Below, piece by piece: positions 56,249 to 64,000 of a stretch of DNA of 64,000 bases; positions within the stretch are counted from its first letter, which is position 1, and the number at the start of each line of letters is the position of its first letter. The DNA lies in assembly GCA_947311845.1 (NCBI GenBank), contig CAMZMU010000060.1, forward strand, positions 1,134,357-1,198,356, read 5' to 3'. A model generated the notes under the pieces. That model was not told the DNA's origin, made no database searches, and saw only the letters and a list, made by a program, of their open reading frames with translations. The translations under genes were made by a program, and so were the position numbers. The DNA is from Poa pratensis. Its lineage: Eukaryota; Streptophyta; Magnoliopsida; Poales; Poaceae.

Positions 56249-59006
56249 ATGGGGGAAGCTGTACACACGGACATGATGACGGAGTTCCTGCGTGCGAGCG
56301 GCGGCGCGGTGGTGATGGACGGCGGCCTCGCGACAGAGCTGGAGGCCCACGGGGCCGACCTCAAGGACACCCTCTGGAGCGCCAAGTGCCTCTTCACTTG
56401 CCCCCACCTCATCAAGAAGGTCCCTTTCCTTCTTCCCCTTCCGTTCACCCTCGGTTGATTCGTATCCCTATTGAAGGGTATGTGCGGCGCCAGTCGATTT
56501 GAGTAAATCCTTTGGATGTGCTGCTTTGCCATGTACCATGTTGTACTTTGGGGGTGGTTAATGTGGTATAATCTACTTAGGCTAAATATAAGGAAATCAG
56601 ACGCACACGCTTTTAATTTGGCCTATGACGAAATCAGGGCTCGTCATAACACAATGGTGTAAGTATTTGCGAATCTTGAGAGCAATGTGCTAATGGGTCT
56701 TCTTTATCCCATGGCATTTAATTCGAAAATTATTGTCTGTGACATTGTACTTTGTGAAACCTGATTGCATTTTGCACTGTAGGTTAGATTGTATGGTTCT
56801 TGCCTTCTCTAACCAAGTTTATTGGAGGATATTGTCTATGGCAAGGATTACGAGTCGATGAGTCGCAACTTGTCGCTGGGTACCGACAAATACTAGTCAA
56901 GGTTTTTGGTTTGTTGCTGGGGTACCGACAAGTAGACTAGCCGAGCGACTAGTCTTGACTTGTCGAGCGACACTTAATAATTGGTCTATGGTTTAAAGGA
57001 AATAAGATCACTAAAAAGGCGGGGTAAGGTGCTGTTGCACTACCTCCTATCTCTTTGCTACAACACTTGTGCTTAACTGCGGCGCATTAGTTCTATGGAC
57101 AGCGTGTTACTGTAGATTGATGTACATATACATGGCACTAGTGGCGCACCTGAGCACCTCTAGTGCCTTCTTAATAAATTACAATGTCTTTTCATTTGAA
57201 CAGGTTCATTTGGAGTATCTTGAAGCTGGGGCAAGCGTTTTGATGACAGGATCATACCAGGTATTATTGGTTACTCTGACATCCTTTGTGCAGGATTGTT
57301 GATGTAACTCTCAAGTAAATGAATGTCATGGCTTGTAACATTGCTATCGCAGGCAACAATTCAGGGCTTTCTTTCTAGGGGCTTTTCTCAGGACGAAAGT
57401 GAATCATTTCTGAAAACAAGTGTTGAACTAGCATGCGAAGCACGTGATCAATATCTAGGAAAATGTTCTATTAGTTCTGATGAGCCTGAAGATGGAACAA
57501 GATATAGGGGGCGCCCTATACTAATTGCCGCATCAATTGGAAGTTATGGAGCATATCTGGCTGATGGTTCTGAATATAGGTTGGTTCCTTTTTGGAAGTA
57601 ATAAAAGGTTATATCACATATCAGCATGCTTATAATCGTTCAGAATACTACTTATTGTGAGAATGATTATATTTTCTCTTTTTCGTTAAAGTTTCGGGGA
57701 TAGTTAACATCTGACTGAATGCTTGCAGTGGTGACTACGGAAAGGAGGGTAATTTGGAATTTCTGAAAACTTTCATAGGAGGCGGCTTCAAGTGCTTGCT
57801 GAAGCAGGGCCTGATGTTATTGTTTTTGAAACTATTCCAAATAAAATAGAGACACAGGTATGTTCGGAAACTGGAATGAATCGGAATACAGTGTGACGCT
57901 GAAACAGAACAAATAAAAGTCATACACAAATGATTCTAAACTATGCCCAGTTTTTGCCTTGGTCTCAATGAACATAGCACTACGACTTGCTTGATTAACA
58001 CTGATAATTGCCTTAAATTTGATCCTATATGATCAGAATTTTAGTGTAAGGAAAATTCTCTAGCAAATTATATGTTCGATAAACCAGAGCTTATCCCTTC
58101 CTGCTGCTCTGGTAATTTCTATATAATAGAATGAACAAATAAATATTTGCTAATGCACATCTCAAATACGAATTGTTTTTTCCAAAACATCCATAAATCA
58201 AATTGTTGAGCACCGTTGACCTGATCGACACATAAGAAGTAACATCTTATGGTCTTTTGCAGGCATATGTTGAGTTACTAGAAGAGTGTAATTTGCATAT
58301 TCCAGCATGGTTTGCTTTCCCTTCAAAGGATGGAATTAATGTAGTAAGTGGTGATTCCCTCAGGGAATGTGTTTCTATTGCTGATTCATGCAAGGAGGTC
58401 ATTGCAGTTGGTATCAATTGCACTCCCCCCAGATTTGTTCATGCATTAGTCTTATCCATCCGAAAGGTAACTTCCCGTCATGGTTGCATTGACCTGTAAA
58501 TGTCACTGTACAGGTGTGCATGTTATGCTGACGAATTTCTAATGTTCTGTTATGCAGGTTACGAAGAAACCAATATTAATATATCCTAATAGTGGTGAGA
58601 GCTATGATCCTGTAAGGAAGGAATGGGTGGTAAGTATCATCTCAAAGAATCATGATAAGTTTGGCTACCCTTAAACTGGTTATTGACCTGCAATTGTTAT
58701 TAGAAAATAGGAAAAAAAAGATCAGCATGTCTTATACCAAGAAAACATGTGCATTCCGTATTCCCTTACAGTAGAATAAGTGGTCAAATATTTGCTAGTC
58801 AAATTAAAAGAAACAAGATATCAATATGCAGTCCATAACCACAAGCTCTTGGATATTTGACACAGGCTTGCTCAGGTGTTTCAAACGAAGATTTCGTGTC
58901 ATACGTGAGGAAATGGCATGAGGCTGGAGCCTCCCTTATAGGGGGTTGCTGTAGAACAAGCCCAGACACGATAAGAGGCATATCAAAGGCTCTGCATGGA
59001 CTATGA
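56249..59006 (+). CDS. HMT: homocysteine S-methyltransferase, seven exons, with a frameshift in exon 4
   Basis: Exons: 56249-56419, 57204-57260, 57353-57579, 57729-57857, 58263-58466, 58558-58629, 58866-59006; all six introns are GT-AG. ATG 56249 (MGEAVHTDMMTEFLRASGG) is the first ATG. The protein fits plant HMTs, which make methionine from homocysteine with S-methylmethionine as methyl donor: VVMDGGLATELEAHGADLKD, VHLEYLEAGASVLMTGSYQ, AASIGSYGAYLADGSEY. The zinc-binding cysteines are present in VGINCTPP (exon 5) and in the GGCCRTSP motif (exon 7). The expected length is about 333 residues, close to known plant enzymes (about 326-340). Exon 4 is 129 nt and should be 130 to keep the frame: one base is missing near 57768, and the shifted frame meets TAG at 57847-57849. 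All other exons are intact, so this is either a young pseudogene allele or an assembly error. Confidence 0.88.
56420..57203 (+). other. intron 1 of the methyltransferase gene
   Basis: 784 bp between AAG|GTCCCTTT and GAACAG|GTT. It holds a small set of local repeats around 56870-56990 built from 'gctgggtaccgacaa' and 'gactagtc', which can pair with each other. No gene is seen in it. Confidence 0.7.
57764..57772 (+). other. one-base deletion in exon 4 of the methyltransferase
   Basis: The reading changes frame at 'ctgaaaactttcatagg'. Before it the protein reads GKEGNLEFLK; after it the +1 frame reads FHRRRLQVLAEAGPDV and FETIPNKIETQ, as in plant HMTs. A run of four A suggests loss of a base where AAAGAC is expected. 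Confidence 0.8.
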
Positions 59007-59594
59007 TTGATGGAGATTGCTCAAATCGACAGTAATTTTTGGCGCAGTTGCTAACTCACTTCATCTGTCTACTTATGCCAACTTCTTTATGTTCCATGCT
59101 TTTTTTAATATCTCCAAGAGCTGCTAAAGACAACTAAATCCTGATGGTTCCTCTATCATTAGCTTGACCCAACGTTTTGATATACTTATGTGATGATACG
59201 AGACTAACTGGGGATCTAGAAGAGCTGTGACTCTCTTGTGTTTTTCAAATTTTTGTTTACCCTGTTTTATCCGTCAGTACTCAATTCATGCTTAACTTCT
59301 GAATGCAAAGTTGTGGTTAAGAAGTACAACATGGTGATGAATTTTCTGACCAAATGTGTCAAGCTCCTGGATAGGAAGCATCCATGCTGGATTTAGTGCT
59401 TTTGCCATGGTTCTGTGCTTAGCAGAAAGAAAACCTCAGAAGTGAGAACTAAGCCTGGGTCAGATCGCTAGAGCGGTGTTGTTTTGCTCAGCACAGAGAT
59501 TTTTTTTTTTGCACTATTCTGGATAGATAGCATGCGTAATTGGATGAGTTTTGTTTTTACGGAGCTTAGTTGGATGAGACAGGTTGGAATCGTC
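59007..59594. other. 3' flank of the methyltransferase gene
   Basis: Presumed 3' untranslated region and spacer. No gene recognised. There is a T10 run at about 59502. Confidence 0.5.
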
Positions 59595-59599
59595 GGAAT

Positions 59600-60414
59600 T
59601 GTTGATATTTGGGCCAGCCCATTATACTATTTCAACAATCCCTATAATAAATCCTAAAGGTCCAATTGGCTCATTCATGGTAAGAGGTGGGACTAAAGTT
59701 TATTCAAACATTTCTATTTGTAAGGAGTTGGACCTTCTTATAATCTTATGAGTAGTCTCTTGTTGTATGTGCATGAGAAGATGAACACCGCTCTTCGCCA
59801 CCCGCCTCGCGAAATGTTTTCGTGTTCACTAGTGAGTGATGAACTTGAAACGTTCGTCTCTTGACTTCTCCGTGACCATTCATTCCGCCTCCCCGTCTAT
59901 AAAAAGGCCACTCCTCGCCCTAGATGGATATACAACACATGAGACCGCCTCGTTTTATAACTTTGCGTTGATGCTCAAGTCTTCCCCATCTCGTCTTCCG
60001 GGTTATACACATAAGACTGCCTCATTCCAGAACCTTGTGCTGCCCAAGTCTTACTCGTACCACCTTCTAGCATGCACTGCGAGATTGGATAGTGCCTCTG
60101 GAATCCCGCTTCCCGTGATCCTGTGAGAGACAGGCGATCAGGTTTTGGGCAGCGTTCTCGCATGATTACTGTCAATACTACAACAACTGACTCCTTCCCC
60201 AATGCTGACTAATTTCTTGACGTCACATCTTTGGCGACATGAATACCAACAACGACACCACGACGAGAGCGATTTTGCTTCCGTTGCACCATATGTGATT
60301 ATGTTTTTTTCTATTTGGGATCGTGCTAGTGTTTCTATTTCTAATTTAATTTCGATTTAGATATGTTGTTTTCAGCTTGTCTACTAGTGACTAGTTTACT
60401 CGTGCTTATAGTCA
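59600..60414 (+). mobile_element. solo LTR, probably Copia-type
   Basis: It starts TGTTGATATTTGGGCCAGCC and ends TTATAGTCA, flanked by an exact 5-bp duplication GGAAT (59595-59599 and 60415-60419). Inside is a TATA box, TATAAAAA, at 59898-59905. No internal domain follows. The TGTTG start and the TATA-box context suggest a Copia-type LTR. Confidence 0.7.
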
Positions 60415-61333
60415 GGAATTGTCTACTGTATTTAGAATGAAATGTATGGTAAATTGCTCATATATTCTACACAAAATGTTTGCGTTCTTTATTGGATGAG
60501 ATCGGGCGTGAGAGCATCTCTAGCATATCCCGCAAAAAAACTCGCACCGTAAAAGGGTTTTACGGAATACTGCAAAAAGTTGTGTGGTATGAAACATTGG
60601 TTTGACTGAACATATACGTTAAAAATTGAGGAATCATGTGTGGGTCCATTGGTCAGCAGGATATTTCCTTTATTTATTTATTTCATTTTTCTTCTTTCCC
60701 ATCCCTCTTGTTTCCCTTCTTCAACCTCCTGCCGCCTGCCTCCGTCTGCCTGCCTGCATGCGATAGCACCGGCCGCCTATGCTGCTCCCGCCTGCAATGA
60801 TCGTCGCACTGCTCGTCGCTCGGCCTCGTCGTCCGCTTGCACAGGCCACGTCGACAAGGCGAGGTCTGTCAACCGCCCCCTGTCCGAGCCAACACTATGG
60901 CGTCGCCTCGTCCCGCTCGAGCCGAAAGAGCCTCCTTCTCCCATGGTCGCCTTGATCTGCTCAGCGGGATCGGTTGAAATCGACAATCGACCAATCCTAA
61001 CTACACAAAATAATTCGTATTCCGAGCTACACAAAAATAACAAAATCCGACAGATTTTGGAGAGTTCAAATTCGACACTATTCACTACTTTTAGATATAG
61101 GATTTTAATTTTTGCGCAGTGCAAAATAGAGCATATTAATTTTTGTGAGTTTACACGTTGGTAAAAGACAACATAATGTATATGCCATGATGTAGGACTG
61201 CTCGTATACTACCTCGAGCAAACAAGACCATGTTTTCAGTCACTAAATGAACAAAGCATACAATATCTCATTCTTCCTACTGAGGCAAACATGAATGTTA
61301 AAAACCATAATAGTTCCCACATTTTTATCACTA
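60415..61333. other. stretch with a possible DNA-transposon end; no gene
   Basis: GAGAGCATCTCTAGCATATC at about 60510 resembles the terminal repeat of grass Harbinger- or Mutator-like elements. I could not find a matching inverted end in the window. The ORF at 60640-61164 has no recognisable domain. The rest shows nothing I can support. Confidence 0.35.
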
Positions 61334-61361
61334 CTAGCTGAATACCCGTGCGTTGCTACGG
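61334..61361 (-). repeat. Helitron 3' terminal hairpin and CTAG end
   Basis: CTAG at 61334-61337 and the hairpin at 61345-61361 (plus-strand reading CCCGTGCGTTGCTACGG). Confidence 0.6.
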
Positions 61362-62151
61362 ATTCGAACACGACCGAGGCTCTACCCGACAGTGCAAAGG
61401 TCTATCTAGTTTTGTGGCCCATCTTTGTTTGAAGGCATGTAGAGTCATCACAATACTAAGTATATCCTCATTCCTCCAATCGAACATAAATTAGACTCGT
61501 CCTATGAAACACTTGTCACTCTAAGCATTATAATTCAGAAAAAATAGCCCATGGACGAGGTAGAGGGCCTGAGTCCGAGAGGCTTCTTCATGTGAACATG
61601 TTGTTTGTGTTCTTCCCTACTTGTTGCCATTAACACAAAACCTAGTGTGCAAAGAGGACATTCACAGCCAAACAACAAAATAAAATGTACTGCTGATGTA
61701 GAACGCCTGCACTTCATATACTGAATGTCTCCCCTTTTTTAGGCAAATGGTGTCCGATGGAAACGCACGGGCATTTCGAAAAACTAAATGCACCAAGATG
61801 CACACACAGGCGTGTCGACTTGTGGCATCCAAAAGCAACAGAAAGATCAGCTAAAAACCTAAAAGAGAAACAAGACAATGATGCTTGTAGTCTCAAGCTA
61901 TCAGGCATCAGTACTACAGGTTGTGTGCACATAAACTCACCCGTCCAACAGAACAAAGGATGCCTCAAATTCTCAGTCGTTAAACCAAATCACGTGAGCT
62001 CCTGGCAAATATCAAAATTAAAATCTTTTTAACCCACTTGGCTGGGAACTTATTGCTCAGATCCTGAGCACAATCTGGGCACCAGGCAAGTTAAGATAGT
62101 TCGGCACATTTTGACAAAATTTTGGAGCAGAGAGGCTCCTTTAATTCCCAT
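61362..62151 (-). other. non-coding part of the putative Helitron, downstream of the enolase fragment
   Basis: I see no gene. The part next to 62151 may derive from the enolase 3' untranslated region. ORFs at 61714-62032 on either strand have no recognised domain. Confidence 0.4.
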
Positions 62152-62605
62152 CTAGTAGGGCTCCATTGGCGAAAAGAATTTGAGTCCAGTGTACACAGCT
62201 GCGGCACCAAGCTCTTCCTCGGTCCTAAGAAGCTGCTCCAATTTAAAACAACAGGCGTCAGTAAAATGAACGCACACCATGATCCAAGAAAGAGCAACAG
62301 AAAATAGCACTATACACAAGAGCTTGCGTATTAAGCTGGTGACCGCAAGTTTTCCACAACGTTCTACAAAAGATATGGAGACGAGAAGAGGACTGTAAGC
62401 TTCTTGCCTGATTGTACCTCGCAAGACGTTCTGATCTGCAATGTGCTCCGGTCTTGATCTAAGCATGTTTCATAAGAAAGATTGTTGCATTAACTTGACA
62501 CTAAAACTTAGTCGTACTGATGAGCTCCTTCCAAGCAGAAAGTAAAAACATACCGTAAATAAACCAACGGCCAACTCAGCAATGAATGTATCCTCAGTTT
62601 CACCA
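62152..62605 (-). pseudogene. ENO: enolase, last three exons only
   Basis: On the - strand three exons can be read: 62605-62554 (GETEDTFIAELAVGLFT), 62458-62408 (IKTGAHCRSERLARYNQ) and 62232-62152 (LLRTEEELGAAAVYTGLKFF, then SPMEPY and stop). They align with the C-terminus of plant enolase (phosphopyruvate hydratase of glycolysis; SGETEDTFIADLAVGL, IKTGAPCRSERLAKYNQ, VEPY end). The last intron (62407-62233) starts with GC instead of GT. Two residues (Gly-Gln) expected before IKTG are missing, and several conserved residues differ (Pro to His; AKFR to LKFF). No earlier enolase exon is found to the right, so this is a 3' gene fragment and surely not functional. Confidence 0.82.
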
Positions 62606-63615
62606 CTGCAGCCAAGATATCACAGTTGAATATTTCGGACAAGAAAGATGCAGGAAAGAAGTACAAAAACACAAGACAAGGTAACTGATAAGTGTATATA
62701 TTTGGTTTCGTGGAGATATTTAGTTCCCCACTTATATAGCTGTTATTCAAATATGCAATTCTTTATACCATCAACGCTATTCAACCACAAAAGTTTCTCC
62801 ACCTATACTTCACAGCATTCACAAGTACCTAAAAAATGGATCTGACATCAGCCATGGATCATAAGTTCGACGCTTTCACTCTATGTTTTGCTAGTATGGT
62901 AGGCTACAGGGTGTTCAGGACACTTGCAAATGCAAAAGAGAACTGAAACAAAAGAAAGATCACAGCTAAGTAACATCAGGAACTTCATAAATAAATAACA
63001 AGAGTGTGTTCCCGTCAAAATCACAAGTGTCTGTAAGTCAAAACTTCTATGGCAAAGACACATCGTTGCTGCTTCACCGTCAAGACTCAAGTAAGTTCCT
63101 GCAGACTGAGTTGAGAGGTAAGGCTGACAACCAAAATGAATCAGGACTAAACTCGTGTACTCAAGTAAGTTACTGTCCTACACATCTGTATGGTGTACCA
63201 ACAATTCTTTTTCTTAACTGTACTATTGCACAAAAATAACTGAACCCGCAATGTCTGAAAAATTACAAAGTATGAAATATAATAAATTATAGTAGGAAAG
63301 GGATGTGTTAGTTTTTCAAACTAAGGGATGTTGTAGGATCTTTAAAGCACCCAGTCCACCAGTTAACTGAAGTTTTCTAGGTCATTCCAGTTCAAATATT
63401 CAGAAGAGGACAGAAACAATGTGCTCTTTCTGAGGTCTACATGTAATATTATTTTTGTCTTTTGGATTGTTTTTGGACGGTCTTGATTGTTAGTCACACC
63501 AATCATAAAAAAAAGTCTACCATGAAAACTGCATATAGCTGAAATATCAAATACTACACCTATAGCAAGAACGTACAGAAGCACAGTTTGGTTGAGATCA
63601 ATAATCGACGGTTAC
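62606..63615. other. no gene recognised between the enolase and ascorbate oxidase fragments
   Basis: AT-rich DNA. The exons expected upstream of the enolase piece or downstream of the ascorbate oxidase piece are not seen. A very long intron cannot be excluded. Confidence 0.5.
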
Positions 63616-64000
63616 CTGCGGCTCGACGATCCATCTCATGGGGCTGGAGGAGAGGCCGACCATCTGGTTGTAGAAGCTCTCACGGTAACAATCGCTCAGC
63701 AGCAGGTTCAGCTCGCCGTCATACTTGAACGGTTCCTCCTCCCCATCTGCCACATCCACAATCAGAGACCCGTACAGCCCTGCCGCCCTCTGCATCCCAT
63801 AGTGGCCATGGTAGAAGTATGTTCCCGGCTGCAAGCCATGAGCCAAACATTGATCAGTTACAAGTCTGGCTAAACACAAAAAATGAGGAAGTTTTGCAAC
63901 ACTTGACAGTAATCTTGGCGCTAACAACTAATACTGTGTTGTGTAGGAGGTTTGGTCAGTAGCAATACCTTGTCGACGAATCGATAAGCAAAGGTTTCTT
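63616..64000 (-). pseudogene. L-ascorbate oxidase (multicopper oxidase), two exons, partial
   Basis: On the - strand: exon A runs from the window edge (64000) to 63969 and reads ETFAYRFVDK. Then a 140-bp GT-AG intron (63968-63829), then exon B 63828-63616 with [40 protein letters not shown] and [23 protein letters not shown] carries copper-binding histidines of the first cupredoxin domain. The match is to plant ascorbate oxidase, an apoplastic enzyme that oxidises ascorbate with O2. Some usually constant residues differ (SDCY where SDWY is expected; WIVEPQ for WIGEPQ). No following exon is found in the next 1 kb. It may be a real gene running off the window, but with the enolase piece beside it a captured fragment is more likely. 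Confidence 0.7.

Larger units (their letters stand above)
61334..64000 (-). mobile_element. putative Helitron (3' end at 61334) with captured gene fragments; 5' end outside the window
   Basis: On the - strand the end reads CCGTAGCAACGCACGGG, TATTCAG, CTAG, then T. That is a small hairpin (CCGT...ACGG), 11 nt to the end, a CTAG terminus and a T on the host side, which is the structure of Helitron 3' ends in grasses. To the right, in the same direction, lie an enolase gene fragment and an ascorbate oxidase fragment, both with introns. No Rep/helicase gene is seen, so it would be a non-autonomous copy. The 5' TC end must lie beyond 64000. Confidence 0.55.

Noticed and set aside
60640..61164. 174-codon ORF starting MGPLVSRIFPLFIYFIFLL, which looks like a signal peptide
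   Set aside because: The hydrophobic start comes from a T-rich run; the rest is low-complexity and shows no domain.
61757..62032. 91-codon ORF inside the putative Helitron
   Set aside because: No motif and no splice context; the minus strand is the coding direction of the captured fragments.
1..64000. CRISPR arrays, operons, ribosome-binding sites, rRNA genes
   Set aside because: This is plant nuclear DNA; the repeats seen are LTRs, tandem duplications and microsatellites, not spaced short repeats.

Overview
This window is nuclear DNA of a large grass genome, most likely a Triticeae species (wheat, barley, rye or Aegilops group). The evidence is deep nesting of Ty3/Gypsy LTR retrotransposons, several Athila-type elements with a tRNA-Asp-like primer site, Tat-lineage elements with extra antisense ORFs, and grass-like genes split by GT-AG introns. 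About 85 percent of the window can be assigned to transposable elements. The assignment is from reading alone; family names would need a repeat-library search.

Left part (1-19.75 kb). The window opens in the tail of a Gypsy element with a very long 3' LTR (516-5036). That element sits in an Athila-type element whose 3' LTR (5191-6159 and 13170-13905) is split by a complete younger element (6160-13169, target duplication CTACC). To the right is a decayed Tat-lineage element: a coiled-coil ORF on the + strand (13.96-16.2 kb) facing pol on the - strand (RNase H and integrase, 17.3-19.75 kb).

Middle part (19.75-49.4 kb). A minus-strand Athila-type element (19.76-32.41 kb) was invaded by a pol-less Gypsy element (22620-29830) and then lost DNA at a junction carrying 9 bp of filler. 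Head to head with it lies a complete plus-strand copy of the same family (32427-41918, target duplication CTTGT) that has gag-protease and a third ORF but no reverse transcriptase or integrase. It landed in the integrase of another Athila-type element, whose 3' LTR (about 44.78-47.82 kb) is split by a solo LTR (45101-46601, target duplication CCTGG). That LTR abuts a PIF/Harbinger-type Myb-like ORF1 gene (47.9-49.3 kb).

Right part (49.4-64 kb). A decayed 5'-truncated LINE on the - strand carries a 463-bp tandem duplication. It is followed by a 1.15-kb polyadenylated retroposon with 12-bp target duplications and a terminal UUCG hairpin. The main host gene is a seven-exon homocysteine S-methyltransferase (56249-59006, + strand), complete except for a one-base deletion in exon 4. 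Downstream are a solo LTR (59600-60414, target duplication GGAAT) and a Helitron 3' terminus (61334, - strand). Inside the putative Helitron, in the same orientation, are the last three exons of an enolase gene and two exons of an L-ascorbate oxidase gene, which looks like gene-fragment capture.

How the parts work together: the retroelements are separate layers of insertion and do not form a pathway. The only host gene with a likely metabolic role is the methyltransferase (methionine synthesis / S-methylmethionine cycle). The most interesting structures are the putative gene-capturing Helitron, the pol-less but cleanly integrated Athila-type elements, and a hairpin plus purine-tract motif that recurs inside four Athila-type elements.
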